Below are positions 1 through 9,800 of a stretch of DNA of 64,000 bases, piece after piece. The stretch is from positions 16,476,122 through 16,540,121 of the forward strand of contig OX328101.1 in NCBI GenBank assembly GCA_946811185.2, read 5' to 3'. This stretch comes from Hippopus hippopus (lineage: Eukaryota > Mollusca > Bivalvia > Cardiida > Cardiidae). The notes under the pieces are model-generated. The model made no database searches. It was not told the DNA's origin and saw only the letters and a list, made by a program, of their open reading frames with translations. The first letter of the stretch is position 1, and every line of letters starts with the position of its first letter. Both the position numbers and the translations under genes were made by a program.

Positions 1-680
1 GGTGACCCATTTTCACAGTCATCCAAGGTACTATAAAGACAAATATTCTGACCATGTTTCAAGAGTATTAGGCTACAAATATGGCCTCTATAGCGTTCGC
101 AAGGTTTTTCTAAGATTTGACCTAGTGACCTAGTTTTTGACCCAAGGTGACCCATTTTCAGAGTCGTCCAAGATAATATAAAGACAAATATTCTGACAAA
201 GTTTCAAGAGTATTAGGCTACAAATATGGCCTCTAGAGTGTTCGCAAGGTTTTTCTAAGATTTAACCTAGTGACCTAGTTTTTGAATTAACATGACCCAT
301 TTTCAAACTCGTCTGAGATATCATCAAGAAAAACATTCTGACCATGTTTCAAGAGTATATGACTAAAAATGTGGCCTCTAGAGCATACACAAGGTTTTAC
401 TAAGATTTGACCTAGTTACCTGGTTTTTGACTTTACTAGACCCATTTTCAAACTTGTCCCAGGTATCACCATGGCAAACATTCTGACCAAGTTTCAAGAG
501 TATTGAACTGAAAATGTGGCCTCTAGAGATTACAAAAGGTTTTTCTAGGATTTGACCTAGTTACCTAGTTTTTGTTCCGACCTGACCCATTTTCAAACTC
601 CTCGAAGACAAACATTCTGACTAAATTTCATGAGTCTGGGTCTGAAAATGTGGCCTCCAGACCATACACAAGGTAACCAG
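1..680. repeat. Tandem array, 145-bp unit, about 4.6 copies
   Basis: The word GACCCATTTTCA recurs at 4, 149, 294, 439 and 584, an exact 145-bp period. Each unit also carries CTGACCAAGTTTCAAGAG-like and GACCTAGTNACCTAGTTTTTG segments. The first two units are most alike and later ones diverge; the array runs off the left edge. The CCAAGTTTCAAG word also occurs in the cores of the H elements, so this may be the core of another such element. No coding potential seen. Confidence 0.9.
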
Positions 681-828
681 CAGTTTGTCCATTTCCAACA
701 CTATATATTTCCTACCATTTCTATGACAAAAGTGATCATTTTAACGACTTTTTTTGTTGCGGTCTGCAAATGTTTCCAATATGGATAGGTCTATCCAAAT
801 TGTTTTCAACTAGTAAGCAGTTAACCAA

Positions 829-955
829 TTTTACCTTTTACCACACAACCCCGAGTTTTATCGACCCTAAAGAAGAAGCCCATTGAAAACATTGTGGGAA
901 AAGGAGAAAATGCTGGAAACCAGCATTTTTCTTTTTTACCCACGATAGGAAAATT
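829..955 (+). mobile_element. MITE-A copy, short arm plus hairpin
   Basis: It begins TTACCTTTTACCACACAACC and reaches the hairpin (GAAAACATTGTGGGAAAAGG and its complement). The right arm is lost or replaced. The H1 element at 963 starts directly after it. Confidence 0.75.
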
Positions 956-962
956 AATGAAT

Positions 963-2414
963 AACAAGAGGGCCAAGATGGCCCTGTATCGCTCCACTGG
1001 CTTTTTAACCCTTTACCACACAAATCGAAGTGTTAATGACCCTGAAAGAGAAGGCTTTCAGAAAAACATCCTGAGAAAAGGACATGTTGTAAGCCATTTC
1101 CCTTGATTAATGTTTAAATTGAAGTGACAATATTTTGAAGCCCATGTCAAACTTGCGATCCCTGGAATGAAGGCAATTTTGACCCCAGACCTACAATATG
1201 AAACTAGAATGTGTGGTTATAAACAAAAAGATTTTTTAATCTTGCCCAATTAAAAGTAATGTAAAACAAGTTTGCTGAATAAAAGGCCCTGTAAAATATG
1301 TGATCCACGACACAGGTTTATCAAGTTTTCACTATAAAAGCCAATGTAAAACTTGTGACCCCTGGTGTGGAGTCAAACTTGACCCCCAAAGTTAAAATTT
1401 GGGCCCTCTTGGTAGAGGCCCATTATATAAAGTTACATGCAAAATTTGGTAGCCCTAGGCCTAAATATGGCTATGTACAAGTAGATTATTAAAGTTTCCT
1501 TATATAAGACCATGTAGAACTTGTGACCCCCTGGGGTGGGGCTACATTTGACCCCCTGGGCTATAATTTGGGCACCCTTGATAGAGACCCCCTAGATAAA
1601 GCTAAATGCAAAATTTGATAGCCCTAGCCCTTATAGCTAGATGCGAAAGATTTTCCTATATAAGCCCGCCCATGTAAAACATGTTACCCCACGGAGCGAA
1701 GTCAAATTTGACCCTCGGCTATAATTTGGACACCCTTGGTACAGGTCCACTAGATAAAGCTACATGCCAAATTTGGTCGCCCTAGGCCCCATGGCTAGGT
1801 CAAAGAAGAATTTTAAAGTTCTCCCTATATAAGCCCATGTAAAACTTGTTATATAAGCCCATGTAAAACTTGTTACCCCTGGGCAGGGCCTAATTTGACC
1901 CCAGGGCTATAATTTGAACAATCTTGGCAGAGGTCCACTAGATAAAGCTACATGCCAAATTTGGTAGCTCTAGGCCCTATGGCTAGGTAGAAGAGGAATT
2001 TTAAAGTTCTCCCTAAATAAGCCCATGTATAACTTGTAACCCCCGGGGCGGGGCCAATTTTGACCCCAGGGCTATAAATTGAAGAAACTTGGTAGAGGTC
2101 CACTAGATAAAGCTACATGCCAAATTTGGTAGCCCTTGGCCTTACGGTTTCAGACAAGAAGATTTTCAAAGATTTTCAAAATTTTTCAGTTTTGTTGCCA
2201 TGGCAACCAGAGTTTTTGAAGGAATTAAATTCTTTCAAGAAATTCTGAAGAGGACCATGGCAGGATCATTTCTGTGAAGTTTCATCAAAATTGGATGGGT
2301 AGTTTCAGAGAAGAAGACGTTTTAAAAAAAAGTTAACGGACGGACGGACGGACGGACGGACGACGGACAACAGGCCATGACATAAGCCCGCTGGCCTTTG
2401 GCCAGTGGAGCTAA
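963..2414 (+). mobile_element. H1 element, copy a (Helentron/pearl-like, non-autonomous)
   Basis: The 5' end is AACAAGAGGGCCAAGATGGC, whose GGGCCAAGATGGCCC forms a hairpin, followed by GCTCCACTGGC. The core holds degenerate units of about 155 bp containing CCCATGTAAAACTTGT and GGTCCACTAGATAAAGC. An (ACGG)n tract lies at 2338-2366. The 3' end has the hairpin CTGGCCTTTGGCCAG, then TGGAGCTAA, the inverted match of the 5' inner repeat. It encodes nothing. The hairpin followed by CTAA resembles Helitron/Helentron 3' ends; that assignment is inference. Its 3' 850 bp nearly equals the copy at 15149. Confidence 0.8.
1005..1085 (+). mobile_element. MITE-A fragment inserted in H1a
   Basis: Starts TTAACCCTTTACCACACAAA and ends inside the hairpin. 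It interrupts the H1 5' region, so this MITE-A arrived after that H1 copy. Confidence 0.7.
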
Positions 2415-2442
2415 AAAAAGATAGACTAAACTCTGGTACAGG

Positions 2443-2596
2443 CACATAGCCCATCCATAAGTGATGTGCTACTTTCTTTTATTTCTATACTAATTTTTTT
2501 TTGCATTATTTGATCAAAAACACATAGCCCATCCATAAGTGATGTGCTACTTTCTTTTATTTCTATACTAATTTTTTTTTGCATTATTTGATCGAA
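2443..2596. repeat. 78-bp direct tandem duplication
   Basis: A segment starting CACATAGCCCATCCATAAG occurs at 2443 and again at 2521, almost identical, including a T9-10 run and GCATTATTTGATC. This is a recent two-copy duplication. An open reading frame across it on the minus strand is a by-product. Confidence 0.9.
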
Positions 2597-2599
2597 AAA

Positions 2600-3100
2600 A
2601 GATGAAATAAAACAGGATCTGAATGCCTCTAAATGCAATGCAAAACAACAGACCAGCGCAGTTGAAAAGTTTTATCTCAGGACTGATCATGACAATCCTG
2701 GCATGCATAAACATTTACTGTAACAAAAAACATCTTAAAGAGACAGCAATGATAAAGTTTAACTGGCTTGGATTACCTGAATAGCACCCAAAATCCTTGA
2801 CCCTCTTTCTAGGCCCCAAAGCTAACCATACAAGTCACCATACACTTGTTCTAGTCAAATGCCAATTCAGCCAATCAAAATGTCTTTTCTTGGTTTTGGC
2901 AGTACTAGGCTGGGGTTTGGCAGAGCTTTCTTCGAAGGCATCCTTTCATGACTAATGTTCCCAGCATGAACTGAACCAGGATTCAACACTAAGTTATAAC
3001 CCTTAAAGCACTGTTTCAGTAAACCGGCCCTTTTCAAATCAGGGGAAAAAAATACATATTGCTATTTTAGGATTCTTCTAGTCAAACTATATACAAAGTA
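2600..3100. other. Unannotated stretch
   Basis: Single-copy-looking AT-rich sequence. I see no splice-flanked coding segment, hairpin or repeat in it. Confidence 0.5.
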
Positions 3101-3250
3101 GAATAAAAAATGTATATTCAAGATCAGATTGCACATCCTGTGCAGTCTGACCTTGATCTACATTGTTTGTAAAAGCAATTTCTGTTTGCTGCAATATTTT
3201 CATAAAAGGTTTGCTGAAAGACCTGCAGGACTGGTAACAAGTTTTGATAC
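3100..3250. mobile_element. MITE-C copy, partial
   Basis: Hairpin at about 3119-3163: TTCAAGATCAGATTGCACA against TGTGCAGTCTGACCTTGATC. Terminal parts are degraded. Confidence 0.6.
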
Positions 3251-3254
3251 AAAA

Positions 3255-3472
3255 TTTACCCGTTTTACAAACAGTCACATGTTTCAATAATCCTGGAGAA
3301 GAAAGCTTTGGAAAACATTGTGGGAAAAGGAGAAAATGCTGGTTGCCAGCATTTTCTCCTTTTCCAACAATATTTTCTAACCGTCCTGTTACAAATCCGA
3401 TTGATTGACTCATGAATACTTAATTTATCCTCTGTGAATGCTTTTGACTTTTGTCATTTGGTAAAGAATTAA
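3255..3472 (+). mobile_element. MITE-A copy, near full length
   Basis: Short arm (degraded), complete hairpin around 3320-3375, and long arm ending TTTGGTAAAGAATTAA at the TTAA target. Confidence 0.8.
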
Positions 3473-3587
3473 AAAGGACAGGAGGTTACATCCACACATC
3501 ATTCCTCCAAAATGCAGTGAAACAGCATACGAATACATGTATAAATGCCCAGTGAAAATCATTATAAAGCCTTCATTACAAGACAAT

Positions 3588-3800
3588 ATTTTAACCCACT
3601 GGCTGCTAAGTGCATATCACTGTTCTTTTGCGAACAATATTGATCAAAATGAGACTGCACAGAACATACAGTCTGATCTTGGATCTACACTGTCCGATAA
3701 GAAGATAGTATTCCCCAGAACATAACTTCGAAATTGCAACATTTGCGTATTTACTATCAAACTGAAAATTTCATTTTAGGTATTTAGCAGGGTTTAGATC
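3588..3800. mobile_element. MITE-C copy
   Basis: Starts TTTTAACCCACTGGCTGC. The hairpin GATCAAAATGAGACTGCACAG with ACAGTCTGATCTTGGATC is followed by CTACACTGTCC, the usual MITE-C arm. Confidence 0.65.
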
Positions 3801-3995
3801 CATTTAAATTGAAAGCATTTGCTGATGACAAATTATGTGTCTCACATGACTGAATTTGTCTTTGAAATGGGTAGAAAACATAGTGAGAAAAGGATGAAAT
3901 GCACCAGCATTTTCTCTCTTTCCAACAATGTTTTCAAAAGTTTTCTACCTTGGTAGTTAAAACTCATTTCAATTGTTTGGTGAAGGGTCAATAAA
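3785..3995 (-). mobile_element. MITE-A copy
   Basis: The long arm (AAATTGAAAGCATTTGCTGA) is on the left. The hairpin is imperfect (ATGCACCAGCAT centre) and the right end reads TTTGGTGAAGGGTCAATA, so the terminal TTAA has decayed. Confidence 0.7.
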
Positions 3996-4103
3996 TCAAT
4001 AAAAGATGTTGTTTAACCATAATTGCACTTTAAATGGCTGCTCCAGACATTATGATGATCAAGATCTATGAAGATCACGATCAGACCATTCAGAGTGTGT
4101 TAC

Positions 4104-4830
4104 TAGCTCCACTGGCCGAAAATCAGTAACCTTATGTCATGTCCATCGTGCGTCTGTCAGTCCGTCCATCCGTGTGTTCGCTTTTATTTCAAACATCTTC
4201 ATCTAAGAAACTGCTTTTCCAATTTTGATGAAACTTCACAGAAATGATCCTGCCATGGCCCTAACCTAGTTGCCATGGCAATAAAACTGAAAAATATTGA
4301 AACTCTTCAAAAATCTCTCTTGTCCAAAAGCATAAAAAGCCTAAGGCTACCAAATTGGGCATGAAGCTTCATCTTATGGCCCTTTACCAAATTTCTTAAT
4401 ATTACAGCTCTTGGGTCAAAGTTGGCCTCACCCTAGGAGTCATAAGTTTTACATGGGCTTATTTAGTGAAGAGATCAAAAACTTTTTTTGATCCTAACTG
4501 TAAGGCCTATGGCTACAAAATTTGGCATGCAGCTTCATAATAGCAGATATCTAGGCCTACTAAGATTGTCTGATTTATAGCCCCGTGTTTAAAGTTGGCC
4601 CCATCAGCAGGGTCACAAGTTTTACATGGTTTATAAACTGAAAACTAAAAGAAGCATTCTGGTTCCTAAGCCTAAGGTTTAGGTTTACCAAATTTTGCAT
4701 GTATCTTCATCTGAAGGACCTGTGTATCAAGATTTTAAAACTATAGCCATAGGGGAACTACATTTTACAAAAGCTTAAATTGTGAAAACTTGGTTGCCTT
4801 GCTACTCCACCCACCCCTAAAATTCAGTCT
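4104..4830 (-). mobile_element. H1 element, copy b, 5' truncated
   Basis: On the minus strand the 3' end is at 4104 (AGCTCCACTGGCC in plus orientation). Next come a degraded GTCCGTCC tract, the GATGAAACTTCACAGAAATG module and two or three diverged core units. The 5' hairpin end is not found. Confidence 0.7.
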
Positions 4831-4869
4831 GATGACGGGATTGTTTCACATAAATATGAAGGTGTGCAA

Positions 4870-5290
4870 GCTGTAACCGTTGTACATGGAAGTATTAATG
4901 CAGAAAAGTATATCTCATAATCTCTGGTCTGTCATAGCTTGCCATTTTCCAGCTGGAAGGCACATGTTCCAGGACAACAATACCCCAATACAGAGAGACT
5001 TAGTTGTAAATCTGTAATAGGCAGAATAAAGAACTCATCCTTTGATCTAGCTACATGTAGGTCAAAGTCTAGACTTAATATAATTCAGAAGTTATGGCAT
5101 TTACTGAAAAGAAAACTTAAAAATCAGTCTGAAACCACTGACAAGTAAGTTAAACATTGACAAGTGGGCTAAACTTGAGAGAGCCATTCAGGACGTCAGG
5201 ACAGAAATTCCTATTGGGTACATTAGGAACTTACATTCCAGCAAATGAAGAAAGATACACAGTGTGATAAAATCAAAAGGATATATTACA
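4870..5290 (+). pseudogene. Tc1/mariner transposase C-terminal remnant
   Basis: Conceptual translation over several frames gives, in order, GSINAEKYI (4890s), a FQQDN-like QDNNTPI (4970s), LNIIQKLWHLLKRKLKN (5075-5125), and KWAKLERAIQDVRTEIPIGYIRN followed by a VIKSKG-like end (5155-5280). This is the known order in Tc1-like DD34E transposases: the block before the second Asp, the second Asp, the SPDLNPIE/LW block, then the C-terminal tail. Stops and frameshifts break it and the N-terminal half is absent. An open segment at 4939-5148 is part of it. It cannot make an active enzyme. Confidence 0.75.
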
Positions 5291-5855
5291 AAATACTAAG
5301 GCAAATAGTTAGTGTTGAATAGATGTTGAACAGTTTTGTCTTTCAATGCTCATTCATACTACTGTTGAAGTCAACCGTATGTCCTAATACAGTTCAGACG
5401 GCTTAGCCTGGAAAGAGGTATGAATAAAATACTTAAAATACCTTTTACATCATTCTCACCTGACACACAGTATTTGAATATAATGTATATATAGGCACTG
5501 ATTCTTCTCCTTGTACTTTGACTTGACTAACTGATGACATCAGTTAAAAACTGTGATGTCATACTTGGCTTCATATGACATCATTCAATACTATTTATAT
5601 ACTTCAAATTTTTATCAACAAGAGAAATAATTTGACATAATTATACTACACTGTTAAAATAAAAGGTGTACATGTAAAGACTTTTTGCTAGTCTGGGTTT
5701 TTTTTTTTTGTTTCTTTCACCACTGCGCAATTCAGAGTTTCAGGAAGTCTGTTTTGTTTGCTCTGAGATAGATAAAGAGTATGACAAACAAAGCAAAAAA
5801 CTTGTCCAGTCAATCAGTTTTGATCAATTAAATCTTCATGTAATGACAAAACTTT
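5290..5855. other. Unannotated stretch
   Basis: AT-rich sequence with no recognised repeat apart from a T11 run near 5700. No coding segment was found. Confidence 0.5.
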
Positions 5856-5988
5856 ACATTCATGTAATTTGAAAGCATTTCATGATGACAAATGAAATGT
5901 GGCACAAATAACAGAAACATCGTGGGAAAAGGAAATATGATGGTTACTAGCATTTTCTCGTTTTCCCATGATGTTTTTTAAAGCTCTT
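5855..5988 (-). mobile_element. MITE-A copy, truncated
   Basis: Long-arm remnant TTTGAAAGCATTTCATGATG, then a hairpin with several mismatches. The short arm is cut off about 20 bases before the pogo element. Confidence 0.65.
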
Positions 5989-6010
5989 TTCCCAAATATT
6001 GCTTGAACTA

Positions 6011-6033
6011 GAGCAACGTCGGGTATTGTCGAC
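6011..6033 (+). repeat. Left terminal inverted repeat of the pogo element
   Basis: Starts GAGCAACGTCGGGTATTG. It pairs with 8954-8976 with a single G/A difference at the 18th base. Confidence 0.93.
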
Positions 6034-6035
6034 CG

Positions 6036-6430
6036 TCGGCAGTTATCGTCAATTCTTTGTTGTGTCCTTTAATTCCATGAAAGACGAGCAAATTCCATTT
6101 TTATGATGTAATATATGACGTCACTATTTTATCTTGTCGCCGAGCGGGAGGTAAACAGTACTCAGCAAGTCCCAAAGAGTAAGTAAAATTTTACAATATT
6201 AAAATTTCCCAACGTTAACATCTACGATAAGGAGGGTGGTGGTTTTTGCCAGTGCGTAGCGCGTATTGAAATGTGCTCGATTGGTTGAATCTTAACTTAG
6301 ATACAAGTATAAGATATAGAATAGTGTTCGCATCACAAAATCGAGCGTGTTTTGCCCGCCATAAAGCAGCTTATAGATGTGTCGATAACTGCCGATGCTA
6401 ATTTATGCGATCGGCAATTATCGACAGGTT
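6036..6430. promoter_or_regulatory. Left subterminal motif cluster of the pogo element
   Basis: TCGGCAGTTATCG at 6036-6048 recurs inverted as CGATAACTGCCGA at 6383-6395, and a related ATCGGCAATTATCGACA lies at 6410-6426. The last two face each other as an imperfect palindrome. Repeated GTCGATAA words near both ends are candidate transposase-binding sites (inference). Confidence 0.6.
6116..6123. promoter_or_regulatory. Palindromic CRE-like site (TGACGTCA) in the pogo promoter region
   Basis: A perfect TGACGTCA sits about 55 bp upstream of the proposed first splice donor. It is the consensus bound by CREB/ATF factors. A role in transposase transcription is inferred from position only. Confidence 0.4.
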
Positions 6431-6497
6431 AACGCATGAATAAAAGAAATAATAATTAATATGTATTATTTAACCACAACTCCCTTTTTTCTTTCAG
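6179..6497 (+). other. Probable 5' UTR intron of the transposase gene
   Basis: Donor GAGTAAGTAAAA at 6179 and acceptor TTTTTTCTTTCAG ending at 6497, ten bases before the ATG at 6507. A second possible donor is GGAGGTAAAC at 6151. The pyrimidine tract is strong. Transcript data would be needed to confirm. Confidence 0.55.
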
Positions 6498-6506
6498 GTT
6501 ACAGCC

Positions 6507-8558
6507 ATGTCCAGACAAATTGGGTCAAAAACTCAAAAACGAGTTCAATACTCGCCTACTAAGATGTCAAGGGCCATAGAGATGGTGCGTAGTGGCGCAA
6601 TGTCAAAACGAAAAGCTGCACTGACCTTTGGGGTGCCACGAACGACACTGCTAGACAAATTAAGTGGGCGTGTCCCTGAGGTAAAAACTCGACCTGGGCC
6701 AGCGACGATCCTTTCTTCGGCAGAAGAAGACGTGTTGGCTGATTACATCAAACTGATGGCCTCCATTGGGTACCCCATTTCCCGAGAGGAGCTTTTGAAT
6801 GAGGTGAAAAAGATTATCGATATTGATGGCCGAAGCACACCATTTAAAAACAACAAACCAGGAAAAGACTGGTACTATGCTTTTAAAAAACGTCACCCAG
6901 AATTAAGTGAGCGTTTTGCTATGACGCTTGGGCATCAAAGAGCGTTTGTTAACATGGAAATGATTAATACCTGGTATTCTAACTTATTTAAATTCCTTCA
7001 GGATGAAGTCACTGGATATGAGGATATGATCCAAGACCCTCGTAGGATTTTCAATGCAGACGAGAGTGGATTCCCACTCTGTTTTAAGACAGGAAAGGTC
7101 CTTGCGCAAACAGGTGCACGACATGTGTATAACGTTACATCAAGTAGCAAACAGCAAATAACAGTCATGGTTTGCTTTAATGCCTTTGGCGACTTTGTTC
7201 CACCATTAATTGTCTACCCTGGAGAAAGGTTTCGTGATACCGGCATAAGCAGCTTTCCAGAAGCTATATATGGTCACACTTCAAACGGTTGGATGGACAG
7301 TGAGCTTTTTGTGGCTTTCTTGCGTGAATTTTCAAATTTTGTCGACAGTAAAAAAATTGGCAAACCTGTATTACTCTTTGTTGATGGGCACTCAACCCAC
7401 ATGTCCAGGAGCGCTGCCCAATTCTGTGCAGATAATGGCATAATTCTTTACTGTCTCTTACCTAATGCCACCCATATATTACAACCATGCGACGTCGGCC
7501 TATTTTCTCCAATGAAAGCATCGTGGAAGAGACACGTGAAAATTTGGCAAATGGAAAATATCGGGGAAACTCTAACAAAAAAGAACTTTCCCAAAGTTTT
7601 CAAGGCAACATGGGACTCCGTTACCTGTCTAGAAATTGCTGCACGGGGCTTTCGTAGGTCCGGACTTTTCCCGTTGGACCCCTCTGCTATTGACAAAACG
7701 AAACTAGACCCGTCCAAAATAGCTAATCCTGTCGCCGTTAGCCAACAAGCCAACAACCCCCAAATTTCAGCCCCAGCCCAAATTGAGTTGACAAACCCTT
7801 TACCCTCTACGAGTCAACAAACCACACCTACGTTCCCCGTAACCATTGCTGTAGAAACTCCACAAACTCCAAAATCAACTTATATGGGTATGTCTACCAC
7901 TGCAAGTCAAAATCCTGACACCAGTCAAGTCACCCCTGGGCCTTCATCTCTTACAATTGTGTCTGGTTCTATGGTGTCCGCTACACATGTATCTCCAGCC
8001 TTCCAGTCATTGAAAGTTCCAGAACAAAGACAGAGAAAATGTGGCCAGTCTATAAATCAAAAATTACCAAAAGCACTATCTGGAAGTGTTGTGTTAAAAA
8101 TGTTTGAGGAGAGAGAGAGGAAGAAAGAAGAAGAGAGCCAGAGAAAGCAGAAAAGAAAAGAGGAGACTGAGCGAAAACGAAAGGAAAAAGAAGAAAAGGC
8201 CAAACAACGAAAAGAAGAGATAGAAGATAGAAAGAGAAAAAGGGAAGAACAGAAGATATTAAAATGTAAGAAAAGTAAGGAGAGTAAGAAAGGACGGCAA
8301 AGAAAAGAGAGCAGCTCCTCATCTGAAGAAGATGAAAATTTGACGGTGCATTACATAGAATCAGATGACGATTATGACGAAAGGAACATTTGTCCGGGAT
8401 GCTTGACTGATGATGCACTAACAGATCCCGACGAATGGATTAAGTGTCAAAACTGTCCACAATCTTGGCACGTGAGCTGCACAGGCGACGCTGTTATGCT
8501 GGAAATCCCAGCTGATCAGCTAAAAAACTACCCTTTCTATTGTGAAAAATGTGTATAG
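6507..8558 (+). CDS. Pogo-type DDE transposase with C-terminal PHD finger
   Basis: 683 residues, single open frame. Residues about 14-58 form a psq/CENP-B-like helix-turn-helix (SPTKMSRAIEMVRSG, then AALTFGVPRTTLLDKLSGR). About 66-140 is a second, CENP-B-type DNA-binding domain (AEEDVLADYIKLMASIGYP; WYYAFKKRHPELSER). The DDE domain spans about 175-390 with the triad D185 (NADESGF), D293 (FVDGHSTH) and D329 (LQPCDVG): 35 residues between the last two Asp, and Asp rather than Glu as in pogo. GFRRSGLFPLDP closes the domain. About 405-510 is Ser/Thr/Pro/Gln-rich and 545-615 is Lys/Glu-rich, probably coiled coil. A C4HC3 PHD finger ends the protein (C629, C632, C647, C650, H655, C658, C679, C682, with W654). 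Its role is to bind the element ends and cut and paste at TA. The PHD finger might read histone tails and bias insertion; that is inference. The start is the first ATG after the acceptor. Confidence 0.93.
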   Translation: MSRQIGSKTQKRVQYSPTKMSRAIEMVRSGAMSKRKAALTFGVPRTTLLDKLSGRVPEVKTRPGPATILSSAEEDVLADYIKLMASIGYPISREELLNEVKKIIDIDGRSTPFKNNKPGKDWYYAFKKRHPELSERFAMTLGHQRAFVNMEMINTWYSNLFKFLQDEVTGYEDMIQDPRRIFNADESGFPLCFKTGKVLAQTGARHVYNVTSSSKQQITVMVCFNAFGDFVPPLIVYPGERFRDTGISSFPEAIYGHTSNGWMDSELFVAFLREFSNFVDSKKIGKPVLLFVDGHSTHMSRSAAQFCADNGIILYCLLPNATHILQPCDVGLFSPMKASWKRHVKIWQMENIGETLTKKNFPKVFKATWDSVTCLEIAARGFRRSGLFPLDPSAIDKTKLDPSKIANPVAVSQQANNPQISAPAQIELTNPLPSTSQQTTPTFPVTIAVETPQTPKSTYMGMSTTASQNPDTSQVTPGPSSLTIVSGSMVSATHVSPAFQSLKVPEQRQRKCGQSINQKLPKALSGSVVLKMFEERERKKEEESQRKQKRKEETERKRKEKEEKAKQRKEEIEDRKRKREEQKILKCKKSKESKKGRQRKESSSSSEEDENLTVHYIESDDDYDERNICPGCLTDDALTDPDEWIKCQNCPQSWHVSCTGDAVMLEIPADQLKNYPFYCEKCV

Positions 8559-8689
8559 ACTTTAGGTTCTTATACCTCTTGGTCCATGATGTTAACGATA
8601 TGTACCTGTCCGGCCTTATTTTGCGATCGTTTACATCAAGTTTTATTTGAATTGCTGTGTATTAGTTCTAACTCAGCAACGAGTGTTTA

Positions 8690-8695
8690 AATAAA
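8690..8695 (+). terminator. Poly(A) signal AATAAA of the transposase gene
   Basis: AATAAA lies 132 bp after the stop codon, inside the element, and fits a self-contained transcription unit. Confidence 0.6.
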
Positions 8696-8753
8696 AAGCG
8701 TAATAACGAGTTAAAAGAGGATTTTGATATTTAATTTATGAAAATTGAATACC

Positions 8754-8932
8754 ATGTCGATAATAGACGAAACCTGTCGATATCACCCTACATACCCTTA
8801 TGTAATGTTGGCGTTATTTGCTACCATACGCAACTTGGGGCCATTATTTTATACGCATAGATCAGTAGAGTATCCGCAAAATAAACCACTTTTAACTTCC
8901 GTTTGTATTTAAAGCGGCTGTTATCGACCCCA
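8754..8932. promoter_or_regulatory. Right subterminal motif cluster of the pogo element
   Basis: GTCGATAATAGACG (8756), CTGTCGATATC (8774) and GGCTGTTATCGACC (8916) repeat the GTCGATA word found at both tips and in the left cluster. These are candidate transposase-binding sites. Confidence 0.55.
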
Positions 8933-8953
8933 CTCTTTCCGATGTCTTAAAGT

Positions 8954-8976
8954 GTCGATAATACCCGACGTTGCTC
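8954..8976 (-). repeat. Right terminal inverted repeat of the pogo element
   Basis: Reads GAGCAACGTCGGGTATTA inward on the minus strand. TA at 8977-8978 completes the target duplication. Confidence 0.93.
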
Positions 8977-8978
8977 TA

Positions 8979-9800
8979 TAGATTGTTGGGCAGGGTTTGA
9001 AATTCCCATATACATGCATTTACTTGCACAAATGCAAGTCAGGATGTGAAAATGCAAGATGAATTTTAAACCGCTCAAAAAAAAAATGCAAGTGAATAAA
9101 TTATTGAAGGTCAATTACACAAATTAAATAAATTGTACATTTGAATACAAGTAAGGTAATTCTTTTTGTTCTTAAATGCGGTAATGTCACTGAGAAAATT
9201 CTTCAAGGCCATTTATAAATTTTCAAGGAACTCAGAAGAAATGTAAACTGGTTCTTTGCTCCAACCAACTGAATAAAAAGCGTCTGCAAAACCTATGAAG
9301 CACGTAATCGTCTAGCAACTGGGGATGAATGAAACTTTGAACATTATGTGAGAAAAGAATAATAACTTATTTTAAAACAAAAACTGTGTCCACATAACAT
9401 AAAAGGAAGGCAAAAGAAGCATGGCTGTCAAATGACAAATGGGTACAAAAGCTGTGCAAACAAAAAATAACATAACATCTGGAATTAGATCTACTGTGGT
9501 CGATGGAAAAATCAAGAATCAAAATCAAGACACAACGTCAAAAAGAAAATTCTTCAATACCTGTGGCATCTTTTAAAACTGTTCTGAATTGCAAAAAAAA
9601 ACTCAATCATAACCTAAATCATGGAACTGAACACAACGACATTGGTGGAATCTGGTGCACTTTAACTGCTTGCTTGTGGCAGGTGATGTTCCATTTTAGT
9701 TCTGTTCAGAAGTTTTAGGAGTAAATCTAGTCTACCCTATCAAAAACTAGGGAATGTTTCAGCTACGATCTAGATCTATACCAAAAAAAATGTTGCTCAA
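8979..9800. other. Unannotated stretch
   Basis: AT-rich, with a short cluster of AATGCAAG words at 9030-9095. No recognised element or splice-flanked exon. The open frame at 9503-9718 has unremarkable composition and is probably chance. Confidence 0.5.

Larger units (their letters stand above)
6011..8976 (+). mobile_element. Intact pogo-like DNA transposon with PHD-finger transposase
   Basis: The left end (6011-6033) and the inverted right end (8954-8976) match at 22 of 23 positions, starting GAGCAACGTCGGGTATT. TA lies directly outside each end (6009-6010 and 8977-8978), the target duplication typical of the Tc1/mariner/pogo group. The 2966-bp element holds one transposase gene, a likely 5' intron, a poly(A) signal and subterminal GTCGATA motifs on both sides. 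The intact frame and nearly identical ends suggest recent or current activity. Confidence 0.93.

Noticed and set aside
8050..8418. 122-codon frame on the minus strand
   Set aside because: Antisense shadow of the Lys/Glu-rich coiled-coil region of the transposase.
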